From positions 303,161-367,160 of the forward strand of contig MNCI01027477.1 in assembly GCA_015680685.1 (NCBI GenBank): a stretch of DNA of 64,000 nucleotides. Reading direction: 5' to 3'. The stretch comes from Gnetum montanum (lineage: Eukaryota > Streptophyta > Gnetopsida > Gnetales > Gnetaceae). Positions 11,219 through 22,819 of this stretch are shown piece after piece. Each line of letters begins with the position of its first letter. Position 1 is the first letter of the stretch. The position numbers and the translations under genes were made by a program. The notes beneath the pieces are model-generated. The model ran no database searches, was not told where the DNA came from, and saw only the letters and a list, made by a program, of their open reading frames with translations.

Positions 11219-12480
11219 ATGGCTGATCAAGAGAGCAACTCAATAACATGCATGGAATTAACTAAGGGAATAACTAGTGCTTACATTGGAAGCATAGACA
11301 CACTTGAGCAAGTCCATTGCCAACTTCCAAACCTTAGCCTCGAAAACATCAACTGGGGGAAGTTGGAAATTCCTAAGAGATTTAAACAAGAGCCCCTTGA
11401 TTTGAAACCATTGCCCACCGATTTGGAGTGTATGACCCTCGAATATGGAAAATTGGTGATCATCAATGCAAAACTTGTTCCAAAATAAAAAGAAAGACTG
11501 CTAAAAGTGATAAACAAGTGGTTAAAATCCTTTGCCTGGTCATACCCTACGTTAACTGAAATAGACCCTAGGATATGCCAGCATAGGATTTACATGGACC
11601 CCTCCATGAAACCTCGAAAAAGCCACAGAGGAAATTGAACCCAAAATTGAAACAATTAGTAAAAGAAGAGATAGAACAAATTCTTAAGGCTAGGTTCATA
11701 TATCCCATCGCTAATAGTGAATGGGTTAGTCCTCTATTGATTGTGCCTAAGAAGGGAGGAAAATGGAGGGTGTGTATAGATTTTAGGCTGCTAAACATGG
11801 CAACATTCAAGGATCATTTGTCATTCCCATTTGTTGACCAAGTCTTAGACACTATAGCAGAGCATCACTATTATAGTTTTCTAGATGGGTATAGTGGATA
11901 TAACCAAATACAGATAGCACCAAAAGATCAAGCCAAAACAATGTTCAGCAATCCTTGGGGAATGTTTGCATATAAACAAATGCCATTTATCTTGTGCAAT
12001 GCTCCTATCACGTTTCAACAATTAGTTTTGAGCATATTCCAACAGTAGATAGGAAATGGAGTAGAAGTCTTCATGGATGACTTCCCCACTTATGGGACAA
12101 GCTTTTATCAAGCCTTGGACTAATTAGAGCAAGTGCTAAAATGATGCGTAGAAACCAAATTAAGGATCAACTAGCAGAAAATCCATTTGATGGCCTAAGA
12201 GAGCATAGTAATTGGGCATAAGATTTCACATTCAAGAATAGAGGTAGACCCAGAGAGAGTTAGGGTCATCCAAGAAATCACCCGGCAACTGGAAACTATG
12301 AAAGACATTCGGTCATTCCTTGGACATACTAGCTACTATAGGAGATTCATTAAGAACTTCTCCAAGATTGCCAAACTTTTGGTAGAACTAACGAAGAAAG
12401 ATGCACTATTCGAATGGACCAGGGAATGTGAACGAGCATTCCAAACTCTGAAATAAAGGCTTGTATAAACTCCCATTCTA
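11219..12480 (+). pseudogene. Linker and reverse transcriptase of element A
   Basis: RNA-dependent DNA polymerase. A linker at 11219-11488 (EQVHCQLPNLSLENINWGKL) is shared with B and C. RT runs from about 11635: the KEEIEQILKARFIYPI start, then SEWVSPLLIVPKKGGKWRVC, FLDGYSGYNQIQIAP, NPWGMFAYKQMPFILCNAP, and the catalytic FMDD at about 12072-12083. After that come GHKISHSRIEVDPERVRVIQ-like thumb sequence and RSFLGHTSYYRRFI. A TAG at 12046-12048 closes the main open frame just before the catalytic box; further stops follow. The residues of the catalytic box itself are intact. Confidence 0.9.
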
Positions 12481-12499
12481 CAAGCCCTTAACTAGTCCA

Positions 12500-12900
12500 A
12501 AACATTCCATATAATGATTAACGCATCCAATTATGCCTTAGGAGCCATACTTAAATAGTTAGATGACCAAAAACGTCCTTATTACATCCATTGTGCAAGT
12601 AAGAGTATCACTGATGCACAACTTAATTACACAACTATAGAAAAAGAATTAATGGTTGTAGTGTTTGCACTAGATAAGTTTAGGCACTATGTGTTAGGCT
12701 ACAAAGTGTTCATTCATAAGGATCATAGTGCAATTAGGTTCCTCATGAACAAGCCAATGGTTAGCCCTCGTATTATACATTGGTTGGTAATCCTACAAGA
12801 GTTCGATCTAACGATGATTGATCAAAAGGGCACCGAGAACATAGTTGCAGATCATTTATCTCAGTTGCACTGGGATAGCAAAGAGGATGAATATGTCATA
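12500..12900 (+). pseudogene. RNase H of element A
   Basis: Degrades the RNA of the RNA-DNA hybrid. MINASNYALGAIL (about 12511) is the first catalytic block, with the usual DAS changed to NAS. TIEKELMVVVFALDKFRHYV keeps the catalytic Glu. IHKDHSAIRFL and ENIVADHLSQL carry the remaining acidic positions. One TAG interrupts the first block and a long open frame (12652-13041) covers the rest. Confidence 0.85.
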
Positions 12901-13029
12901 TCTAATCATTTTTCTGATGAGGCCCTCTTTGCCAATGTAGTGAATAACCAATCGATGGGAACGAATTGGTATAGTAGCATTCTCACCTATCTCCTTTCCC
13001 AACAAACACCACAGGAGTTGGACTTTAGG

Positions 13030-14245
13030 AAGGAAAAATAGTTTCTTCACAGAGCCAAGTACTTCATGCAGATCAACGGACAACTTTACAAAGTTTGTCC
13101 TGATGGCTTGGTTTAATGGTGTGTGCCCGATATGGATCAATTAAGAGTTCTCCAAGATGCTTATGCGGGCCCTTGTGGGGGTCACTATGCAAGGAGATGA
13201 ATGGCTATTAAGATCCTGCTCATAGGATATTACTCGCCAACATTGTTTCAGGATGCCCATCAATTTGTCCAATCCTATGAGCACTGTCAACGTGATGGGG
13301 GAATAACTACTCAAATGGAGGGTTCGTAACAATGGATTCAACCTTTAGAACCCTTTGAAATTTGGGGAATAGACTTTATGGTGTCCATTACACCAATGTC
13401 CAATGGAAAATATTACACCATTGTTGTTGTTGATTATTTAATGAAATGGGTTAAAGCAGTTGCTGTTATAGATTGCACATCATCTATAGCTGCATGATTT
13501 GTGCAACTGCAAGTTGTAAATAGGTTTGGTGTGCCACGTGCACTTATCTTGGATAATGGAACACACTTTACGGGTGCAACCTTTTGAAAATTAATGCAAC
13601 AAGTTTGAACATAAATTGACTACACCTTACCACCCCCAAGCTAATGGCCAAGCCGAGGTCACTAATCGAGAGATTACTAACATTTTGACAAGAACAATTA
13701 GCAAATATAGGTGAGATTGGAGCACTGAACTGAATGATGCTCTTTGGGCATACCTTTCCACTTGAAAACTCCCTATAGGCTATTCTCCCTATGAGTTAGT
13801 ATATGGAAAACTTCCAAAGCTTCCAATTCCAACTGATCTCCATGCACTATCCATGGTATGTGACCTCCACCTTGACCTTGATCTAGCACAAAAAAAAATA
13901 TTGGCAACTCTAAACGTGCTAGAGGAAAACCAATTGGTTGCCCTATCATCAAATGAGTTGCTCAAGACACATAACAAGCAACGTCATGACTTAAAAATTT
14001 GGAAAGTTAAGTATCAACTAGGAGATAAGGTCCTCTACTGGAACCCCACACATGTGCCACAACGTACAAAATTTCAAACATTGTGGAAAGGGCCTTACAT
14101 TATTCATACAACTTTCCCCTCAGGAGCCATGACCATATACAAACCTGAAAGCCTCGATAAGAGATTACTAGTCAATGTGCAACAAACAAAACCCTTCTAT
14201 GAACTTAGAATAGTTGGTGCACATACTACCTCTGAGAGTGGATGA
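13030..14245 (+). pseudogene. Integrase of element A
   Basis: Inserts the cDNA into the genome. The zinc-binding part has GGHYARR (about 13180) and SYEHCQRDGG (about 13270). The DDE core is visible: GIDFM (13367-13381), LILDNGTHF (about 13545) and ANGQAEVT (about 13645, after a frameshift). The C-terminal GPY/F module FQTLWKGPYIIHTTF lies in the open frame 13853-14245, which ends with LDKRLLVNVQQTKPFY. No chromodomain follows. At least one frameshift near 13590-13610 and several stops make it inactive. Confidence 0.88.
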
Positions 14246-16154
14246 CCTTGCTTGTTATTTCGAATCTCCTCCTTCCAACTCAATCATGGGGAAGATGGTC
14301 ACCTATGCTGATCATTTGAGGCCCTCAATTTTTTTTTAAGTTTTTGTTTTACAAATTTCTTTAACTTTTCTTGTTTTTGTTTTACAACATCATTCATAAT
14401 TTTTTGTTATTTGTGTGATTATTTATTTTGTTTGATTCGTCACTTAATAAGTGCTCCTGATGGTGGTATGAACTGTATTCCATTGATCGATAATGTTTGG
14501 TTTTTACCTTTAAGTTATGATGTTGATACTAAGGTATGGTTCTTTTGATATAACAGGAAATGAGTCCACTTCATCCATACATCCATAAATTTCTATGGTC
14601 TCTCTTGGTTTGGAACTATACAGTTCCTTTCTCACTAATAAGAATGATCAACGAATTGGTGACTGGGTATTTCTCAAACTAAGGAAGGACTCAAGGACTA
14701 AAAAGGGTTTGACTTCAAGGGAAATTGATGCATTTGTGCTGGCCATTCTCTTGGATCTTTGGATGTTTTCTTCTTAATTTTTCTTACCATTATGATGCTA
14801 CCCCATTATCGGGAAGCTGAGCTAATAAAAATAATAACTCTTTGCATGGTGTGGTTCTCATTCAAAACCCAAAAAAAAAATAGTGAGAATTCAAAGCACA
14901 ACCCGTAGACAAAATAATCATTTGGGCTACAAGCATTGGTATGGAACTAAAATAAACATGTTCCCTCTAACTAAGGCCCTTCTCACTCCCTACTTTCTCT
15001 TCTTTCATTTCGTCGAAATGGTGGTGACTCTTTGATGGAGGCATTCTTGTTACTTCAAGTGGATGGATGGGCCAAATGTATTAATGCGAAGTCATTGGAT
15101 GTTTCTTGTTTGAGGATGGATTTGTAATGAGATCTACTAAGTCACATTAATCATTAATACACAAGGGATTGTACACCACCTTATTTTTGAGACTCCATTC
15201 CATTCTCTTCTTTCCATCCTTCTTTCTCCATTTTTCACCTCATTGCTAGTTGTATCAGTAGTCCGTATTTTGGTTGATACATTATTTTATTTTTGGTAAA
15301 CTCTTGTGGTTAAGACTTTAACTCTTGTCTCCAAATGACATTCCTAGAGCCTACGAACTCTTTGAATGTGGGATTGTTAGGGCATTAAGGGAATGAGCCT
15401 ACTTTGGGGAGGAGCCACTGGCATTCCTATTTGGTACATCCGTTAATTTCTTTCCCTTAAACATTTCCAAAATCACCATTTATTTTGTTCATTTCCATCT
15501 TTGAAATCCATTTTATTGGCATGGTCATTATTTTTTTTCTCCATCTTTCATATTCCTTATCTTTTTCCATTCTATCACTACCAGAGGTTTGCTCTCAGTA
15601 ATGGGGGTCCTAGTCCAATTTTTTTGATTTTCTCTTAACCCATACACCTTGGGTAGTCACTAGTACTATATCTCTAGATCCACATTAGCCATATCACAAC
15701 TCAGGCAATGGAACTTACACTGAGGCAAGGTATTAACTGCATTGTGATTCATTTATCCTTGCTAATATCAAATTGTGTTGTATGTGCAGATGGCAATCAT
15801 ACAACAACAGATTGGATCTGGAGGAAAAACTTAGAGTAGACTAGTGCTGGAATAGTTATGCAAGGAATAAGATTGATGACGTGCTTATGAATGGACAACA
15901 AAAAGCGCAATCTTGGCGTCGGCAACAACCTTCTACTTTTCTTTCTCTCTTCTCTTTTCTCTCTCAGCTACCAAATAAGGCTAGATGTCAAATGTGTTTA
16001 GTTTTCATTCTTATTTTCATGAACACTAATTTTGTCATGTATTGTAATGATGATCCATTCACATGTCACCCCATTCACCATTAGTATCATTTAGGTCAAT
16101 AATCTCATACCTTCCCAATCTTTTGTAAGGAACTCGAGGACAAGTTTTCATTCA
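14246..16154 (+). other. 3' region of element A with a conserved short ORF
   Basis: 1.9 kb between integrase and PPT is shared with element B (27991-30000). Most is noncoding. A block at about 15700-16084 is conserved at the protein level with B. An upstream part has LRQGI..IVI and a DGNH.TTDW.WRK segment; a downstream frame (15881-16084) ends in PNKARCQMC, MNTN, MYCNDDPFTCH and IHH, with TAG at the same position as in B. The sequence before DGNH ends in ttgtatgtgcag, which looks like a splice acceptor. Its place matches where Athila elements carry an env-like ORF, but I see no envelope features and do not assign a function. Confidence 0.6.
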
Positions 16155-16166
16155 GTCATGGGGGTA
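16155..16166 (+). promoter_or_regulatory. Polypurine tract of element A
   Basis: cagtcatgggggta abuts the 3' LTR. B has tcagttatgaggggta-like sequence at the same place. It primes plus-strand DNA synthesis. Confidence 0.65.
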
Positions 16167-16983
16167 TGATGAGCCACGATATCTCATGGGCTACGATATT
16201 TCATCTGCAATATTGCATCGGCCCCTACAATATCGCATACATGATATTGTAGCCCGTCACTAGTTCTATAAATAAGAGATGACTTTTCCTTATTTCATCA
16301 TCTAGATCTAGACCCTTGGCCAAACTATAGCAATTTTACCATTACAGAGTTAGAATAATTTCCATGTGCCCGCAGTAGGAGTTTCAAAGTGAACGGATAT
16401 TTATTCAAGAAAATTGTACCTGAGCACACATTTGTGTACGGAAATAAAGATGAACTTTCTGATAAACTTTGCAACACATGGACTAAGCTAAATAGGACTT
16501 AATTACTGTTGAATGTTTAAATGCTTTCCTAGATAATTAATCTCTCTTAACCCTTAACTCTCTTAGTTAAGTGCATTCAGTACGACCATTTCGAGCACGT
16601 GTGTAACACTTGGTAACCCAGTAATGAGTAGCGTTTGGTAATCCCAGTAGCATTGCACTAGTTTAGGATGTGTACAACAAGTGGGAACCAATACTGATGC
16701 TAGGATAATTAGAGCTTAGTTAATGAAAGTTAGTCATTTAGTCTCTTCATCCTTCCCTCTTAGCATAAGGTGTTAAAAAGATAAAAGACATAAAAATCAT
16801 ATACCACAAACTTACTTAACCATACAACCATGAGAATACAAGTAAGTTTGGGAAGATAGCAATTGATTAACCTTAAGTGTTCCATTAGGGCACGTAAGCA
16901 CTTAGTTCTTGGAGTTCGATCGGATCACATGTGAAATGCTCGTATTCGTATGGTTGAGTGCAGGGGTACCTTGCCACTCATCA
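16167..16983 (+). repeat. 3' LTR of element A
   Basis: 817 bp, starts TGATGAG and ends CACTCATCA, followed by the CTAGT duplication. U3 carries extra decayed ATATCG-type units compared with the 5' LTR. TATA (ctataaataaga, about 16266) and AATAAA are retained. Confidence 0.93.
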
Positions 16984-16988
16984 CTAGT

Positions 16989-17539
16989 GGAATTAAACTT
17001 ACAAGCTAGTTTTATTAAGCTAAGACTCGTACCACTAATCTTCTAAGGGGATGTAGTTACTTTTTTAAAAAACTGATTTTTGAGATTTTATCTACCTTAA
17101 TATCTACTCCTTTACCCTAATTAGATATGGTTTATGCACAATGCATCTATAATAATAAATAATGAGTATAATAAATACATCTAATGTATATGTAGCCTCA
17201 ATGATTCCTTTAATACATCTCAACTCATACCTTAACTAATAATTATGTTGGCTTGTTATCCAAGAAGTTGAGTTAAAATGAGAGGGGTGCTAATTTCAAA
17301 ATCTAAATTATACTAAAAACAAAGAAAAAATATGCATACTTTGCAATCATGTAAAAAACATTAGCTAATTTTTTTTCAAGTGATGTGGTTCTGTGTGGTT
17401 GAGGTTATAGAGTATACCCCAAAAGATATAGCCAACATGATCATTTAGAAAAATTGATAATGCCTTGCAACTCAACATTGACCAATGGTCATGGATTTAG
17501 CTATACAACTTTTTAACGGTAGCATAAGAAAAGGAACTA
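16989..17539. other. Unassigned AT-rich stretch
   Basis: No feature was recognised on either strand. It may include the far side of the sequence into which element A inserted. Confidence 0.4.
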
Positions 17540-18794
17540 AATGCAAAAATTGGTGAAATTTGAAAGAAGATAACATCAACCTATTCAAAGAACAATTACT
17601 TCATGAAGGCACCAAGAATTAGGATTGCTATGCAAATTTAATTTAGGGCTAGATGGAAAGTTGCATTTAGAAAATGGGAAAGAACATTTTTGGTGAAACA
17701 AAAGGTAAAAAAGAGATACATTCCAAAGGAAACATAGTGACGGAGTAATGAAGTGCAATAGCTATCCAAAATAAGAAAAAATACTTTAAGGAATAGTAGC
17801 AAAGTGGTAGCAAAAAAAAGAGGCTGATATACAAAATGGCAAAGAATGAGGTAACTATGGTAGAAGCCAAAACCAAAAGTAAGGACTTTGATAGCTTTTA
17901 TAAAGAAAGAAAAAGGAAGGAGAAAAATTTATTTATAAATTGGCAAAAATTAAAAATAAGAAATATAAGGACATTGATCATGTTAAATGCATCAAGGAAG
18001 CAAATGAAAGAATTTTGGTAAAAGACAATGAAATATTGGAATGGTAAAAAAATTATTTTCAAGAATTATTAAATGAAGAATTGCCAAGAGAAGGCATCCA
18101 AAAAGAAAAACCAAATTTTGGTTTGGCTAATGAGCTTTCCTTCTTTGAGGTGAAGATATTTTTATCAAAGATGAAAAATGGGAAGGCTATTGGACAAGAT
18201 AACATTCCTATAGAAGCTTGGAAAACATTGGGAGATATAGGAGTTTCTTAGCAGACACAATTGTTTAATACAATTTTGACAAATGGAGAACTAACAACAA
18301 TTAGATAAAAAGCTTTATTATTCCCATTTAGAAAAATAAAGGAGATGTAGAAAATTATGTAAACTATAGAGGGGTCAAGCTAATTAGCCATACTATGAAG
18401 CTATGGGAGAGAGTCATAAAGTAATGTTTTAGACTTGAATCAATAATCTTAGAAAATTAATTTGGATTTATGCTATGAAAATATACTATAGAAGCTTCTT
18501 TTTTTGGATATAGCAAGTAATGGAAAAATTTAGAAAACATAGAAAAAATTTACATATGATCTTCATTGATTTAGAAAAAGCATATGATAGAGTGCCTACA
18601 GATATTATTTGGTGGGCCTTGTAGAGGGATAAATATATTAAAGTGATTTAGCACATGTAGGAATGAGGTACCACTCAAATTAGAACAGTTTGTGGAACAA
18701 TATTTGATTTTCCACTCACAATAGGTCTACATCAAGGGTCTATAGTTAGCCCATACTTATTTGCTATCATTATGAATGAATTAAAACTAGCTTA
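17540..18794 (+). mobile_element. RTE-type LINE relic, 5' (N-terminal RT) part
   Basis: Plus-strand translation shows linker and RT sequence of the common plant LINE family with RTE-like RT. In order: IYKMAKNEVTMVEAKTKSKD, KMKNGKAIGQD-like sequence, NYRGVKLISHTMKLWERVIK across a frame change, then NLHMIFIDLEKAYDRVPTD (about 18550-18605, first catalytic Asp). TVCGTIFDFPLTIGLHQGS and SPYLFAIIMNELKLA end at about 18795. The second catalytic box is absent here. Translation resumes at that point in a copy at 36999, suggesting the two were once continuous. Stops and frameshifts throughout; dead. Confidence 0.85.
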
Positions 18795-19222
18795 GATATA
18801 TATATATATATATAAATTGGCTGAGATGGTTTTTAAAAAAATGATGTTAACCAAGCCCAACTACTGGATGAGGTAACAAGATAACTAAAAATGGAATCAC
18901 TCATCCCTCTTTTGTTTCTCTACCACTTACCCAATTTAGTTTTACCGTCTTGGTCAAGTTTGATCTTTCTTTGTTTGTTATAGGTGTTTTTGAGAAATAA
19001 ATCCCTTGCATAAATAATGCTCAAAAACACCATGAACAAACAAAGAAAGAGAAAACTTGACCAAGAGGCTAAAACTAAATTGGGTAAGTGGTAGAAAAAA
19101 TAGAGGGGTGAGTGATACCATTTTTAGTTATCTTGTTATCTCGTCCAATAGTTGGGCTTGGTTAACATTATTTTTATAAAAAAATCATCTCGGCCAATTT
19201 ATATATATATATACATATATAT
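18795..19222. mobile_element. Foldback (MITE-like) element with ~200-bp arms
   Basis: Nearly complete inverted repeat: (TA)n AATTGGCTGAGATGG at 18800-18826 is matched by the reverse complement ending at about 19210. Pairing continues inward through 'ttaaccaagcccaac', 'acttacccaattta' and 'ctttctttgtttgtt' to an unpaired centre of about 20-25 bp near 19000-19020. It has no coding capacity. It sits exactly where the LINE RT reading frame is lost. The terminal TA runs hide any target duplication. It would transcribe into a long hairpin. The superfamily is not assigned. Confidence 0.85.
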
Positions 19223-19486
19223 CTAACCTAGTAGAATTTAATTTTTCTTATTTTTTAAGTTATCATCACTATTTGCATTCCAAATAATATATACCGATAA
19301 ACAGAAATGGTTAAAATTAAAGTTTATAGATTTCATATATGTTGATGAAGGAATACCTGCACAATTATTATAGCAAACACTACAGAGCTATATAATAGGA
19401 TTAAGAAAAAGGAAAAATACTATAATAAGTGTGAGCTCAATATGTCTAATTCTCTAACTAAGCAAAACAAAATTCTTATGTAATTC
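19223..19486. other. Unassigned AT-rich stretch
   Basis: Nothing is recognised. It does not continue the LINE reading frame found to the left of the foldback element. Confidence 0.4.
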
Positions 19487-19938
19487 AACTTTGGAGATGT
19501 TTAGCATCTGAAATATTTTTGTATCTTTGCACATGAAAAAGACAATGAATCTTTAAAGAATCAATGGTCTTGACTCTAGATAATGTAACAAACATTAGAC
19601 ACATAACCTCTCTTGAACCAATGTCAATAGTAGCCTTATCTAGTGTCATTCCTTGAGATTTATGGATAGTCATGGCCCATGCCAACCATAATGGTGACTA
19701 ATGAGATGCTCCTTAGACTAGAGGTACAATTGGCACATGATGAAGATTACCATTATCAAAGGCATATCCGATGTAGGAGTCAAAGTCAATAATAATGTAT
19801 AATGGTAATGCAGGTGGCTATTTACCTTAAGGATACATAATACTGTGAATCATGCCAAGTGCACCATTTGCCAATCCTACTTCAGGCCAAAGGTTAACTA
19901 TAAGCATTATCCTTGCACCTTCACATATAAGCAGATAT
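19487..19938 (-). pseudogene. Pif1/Helitron-type helicase fragment
   Basis: 5'-3' DNA helicase of the Pif1/RRM3 family, in plants most often the helicase half of Helitron Rep/Hel proteins. The minus-strand frame reads EGARIMLIVNLWPEVGLANG, then YIIIDFDSYIGYAFDNGN with VPIVPLV, then LAWAMTIHKSQGMTLDKA, TIDIGSREV and FVTLSRVK. These are the conserved C-terminal helicase blocks in the right order. The AIT/MTIHKSQG box is intact. Three stops lie upstream of the final 66-codon frame, and the ATPase Walker motifs and Rep domain are not present. No Helitron terminus (TC at one end, hairpin plus CTRR at the other) was found, so element limits are unknown. Confidence 0.82.
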
Positions 19939-20334
19939 TGCATTAATTGTTGCAGTAGATAGTTGTTGCACTACTTATTGCAGTAGATGGTTGTTGTTGT
20001 TGATCTTGAAGAAAGTGTCCTTCACCTTCTCTATTGGGACTAATAGCAGCAGAATCCATGTTTCTAAAAATGCATGAATTCCAATATTGCACCTCTTATT
20101 CTTGTAGCATATTGCCTAACATCAATATCTTTGAATATTGCATCACACCATAATCATCATCACCTTAACATGATCGTAATCGTCACTGTAACCATAATTG
20201 TCATCATTTATAATAATAATAAATATTCATTATTACTATAATCGTAACCATCACCATTTATAATAATAATAAATATTCAATATTATCTGCCATTTATAAT
20301 AATAAATATTCATTATTACCCACATTGAGCCCTA
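19939..20334. repeat. Simple-sequence stretch
   Basis: Runs of 'atcatcatcac', 'gtaatcgtcactgtaacc' and repeated 'ataataataaatattca' (about 20200-20310, three rough copies). No gene is seen. Confidence 0.5.
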
Positions 20335-20600
20335 CACATGAGGGAATACGAAGAGATGAATGTGGAGCCTAAGGGTCGGGGGCATCAATTGAATAGAGAT
20401 TCAGTTCCTCTATAGTGACTCTATGGCTTCCTTGCATGTGGTGCATGCATGTGAGGGAATACAAAGAGACAAATGGGAAGCTCAGGGGTTAGGGGGCATT
20501 AATCAAGTAGAGATTCAACTCCCCTGCATTGATTCTTTAGCTTCCATGCATGTGGTGCATGTAGGTGAGGGAATACGAAGAGATCAAACTAAATTGACAC
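20335..20600. repeat. ~114-bp tandem repeat, about 2.3 copies
   Basis: Copies begin with gtgagggaata at about 20338, 20451 and 20566. They share 'gaagagat', 'agagattca', 'cttcc.tgcatgtggtgcatg' and 'gtgagggaatac'. The third copy is partial. A 78-codon frame over it is repeat-derived and not called. Confidence 0.75.
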
Positions 20601-22819
20601 TACAACATGTATTTGTAATGCATATTCGTTCATGGAGATATAAAAAAATCATATTATAAATGCATAAATAATGTTATTATTATATCACAGGATTTTGTAT
20701 ATTGACATTATTGTTCCAATGGATAAGATATGAATGATGTTAACACCTTATTCATAATTATTATATTATAATTATTGTGGAATCCAAATGTTATGAGATT
20801 ATTATAATTAGAGCAATAATCCATAATTATAATCTTAGGTATTATGGATTATAAGACTCATTCGAACGGTAAACATTTCATAATAAATAAAGCCAAGATA
20901 TGATGAAATATTACTCATAATCCATAATTTTAGAGATATTATTTATTCATTCATAATGCTAACCCATAATGATTATATCTCGGTTAGCATTATCCATAAG
21001 ATCTATATAATAAAATGATTATAAATAACTGAGTTTATTTATGATGAAATGTTTATAATAATTTATGTTTATGATTATAAATATATCATTGTATATAACC
21101 AAGATTATGAATAACCAAGATAAATATAATCATTAGCTCCCTTGCAGTGACTCTTTGGTGAGGGAAGATTTATAAATAATTGGTTATTTATGATTATAGC
21201 AAGACATGTGCATCAACAGAGAACTTGTTGTCATTTTCCTCAGCATTAGCTAGGATCATCATAGCATGATCTTGTCGGAGATCTTCCCAAGGTCTAGGCT
21301 GCTAGAGGTGTAGAAGTTCTCGTCTTGAAAATTTACCAGGTCAACAACCATATCATCCATTAGATTTCATCAATCAAAGAATATGTACATAAAGAAAAGG
21401 CCTCATTTCATGCAAGAAAGTAAGAAGTAATTATCAAATTTAAACTCTTTAAGTCCTCCCAATAAGCAAGAAAAATTGTTAAAATTATGACCGAAGTCAG
21501 GCTGACATCTCAAATTGGCTAGTAATTTTCATGTGCTAGCAAAAATGCTAATGGTTTTGCATTTTATTAAAATGCATATTGCAAATGAAAAAGTAGTTAC
21601 AATCATAATAACTGAATGCATCTACTCCATGGTAACTGCTAAATTTCAAAGCCTAGCCATAGAAATGATAAAACCTACACAAAATATACAATGAGATAAA
21701 GAGAAAATGAACTTATAAATGTTCCTTTACATTAAAAAAGGGTGTAGCAAAAAAATATTACTCAAGATAGTAGCAGAAAATTACAATTTTAGAATTCCCT
21801 ACCACTGTAGAAAGCATTGTAAAAAGAACAAAACCAAACTTTGGAATGTTTTTGCATTGGGAATGCAAATGTATAGGAAGGCATGATAAGTACTAATGAC
21901 AAAAGATCTCAGCTTGAAGTGAAACTATGAAAATTTCACAAAATCATCAAAATGTAATGTCCAACACGTTACAATTCACTATCAAAAATTAATAGAAATA
22001 CACATAAAAAGACTAGCAGAAAGTTTGTTTCTAGAATGAGATTCTATTAACTAAAGGCTATTGTTGACACAGAAACTTCATAAGACCCTTCCCTTTAGGT
22101 TGCAGCTTCAATTGTAGCCATTACCATCTTTCCCCGAATGCCTTTGGCTCTACCCCTCATCTTGCCCCTACCTACAAAATTTTATGCTTAAAACATACAT
22201 TCAAACAAAGCTACTCAAGAAACATATTGGCCTAATTCATATAAAATTTTATCCAAAAAGAAAAACCTAAATGAAGAAATCTTTTAGCTATTATAACAAA
22301 AATTATATTATGATTGTTGATGATGTGTACATGTCGTGGCCCTTGGTGTTAAGCAAGGATGCAACAAGGGCCGACTGGTCTATTGCTTTATTGTTGCCTT
22401 GGTGGAAGAAGCACATGCCGATGAGCTTGTTATTTCAACTAAAGAATGGGCCACCATCGTAGGTGCCTTTTTAGTGCTTTGGTAGAGCTCCAAATTTGGT
22501 TTCATTGAAGTTGGTTCAGTTGATCTAGGTGGCCTATAGCAGTAGTTCTAGATGGAGATAGAGACAAAATGGAAATGGAATTCTCACTCCCATTCCCATT
22601 CTGCATTTGGTTATGTTTTGCCTTTTTATGTGTGTAGTAGGAATATGAAAAGCTATGGCTCTTTGGTTCACATTCTGCACAATGGGAATATGAAAGGATG
22701 TGGCTCTTCGGTTCATGTTTTTTCCCAATTCATGGGATCTTAGGTGGAGCGTGATGTGGAGGGTGACAAATGCACTCCCCCCTTCCCCCTATCTTGTGAG
22801 ATGAGTTGGCCTCTCGGCC
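20601..22819. other. AT-rich intergenic stretch with weak coding-like pieces
   Basis: 20640-21180 is very AT-rich with short inverted 'aataatccataattat' words. On the minus strand, about 21225-21365 reads DLVNFQDENFYTSS and DHAMMILANAEEND, and about 22070-22165 reads GRGKMRGRAKGIRGKMVMA just after a ttttgtag acceptor-like string. Both look protein-like, but I recognise no family and they are not called as genes. They could be host gene fragments carried by a transposon such as the neighbouring helicase-bearing element. Confidence 0.35.

Larger units (their letters stand above)
7236..16983 (+). mobile_element. Full-length Ty3/gypsy retrotransposon A (Athila-like, non-chromovirus)
   Basis: A 9.75-kb element is bounded by 772-bp and 817-bp LTRs and by perfect 5-bp duplications CTAGT (7231-7235, 16984-16988). 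The order is LTR, PBS, gag, protease, RT, RNase H, integrase, a 1.9-kb 3' region, PPT, LTR. The gypsy domain order and a PBS of the 'TTGGCGCC.TTGCCGGGGA' type place it outside chromoviruses; no chromodomain follows the integrase. Frames carry many stops and at least one frameshift, so this copy cannot make a full polyprotein. B and C are relatives and D is a solo LTR of the same family. Confidence 0.93.
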
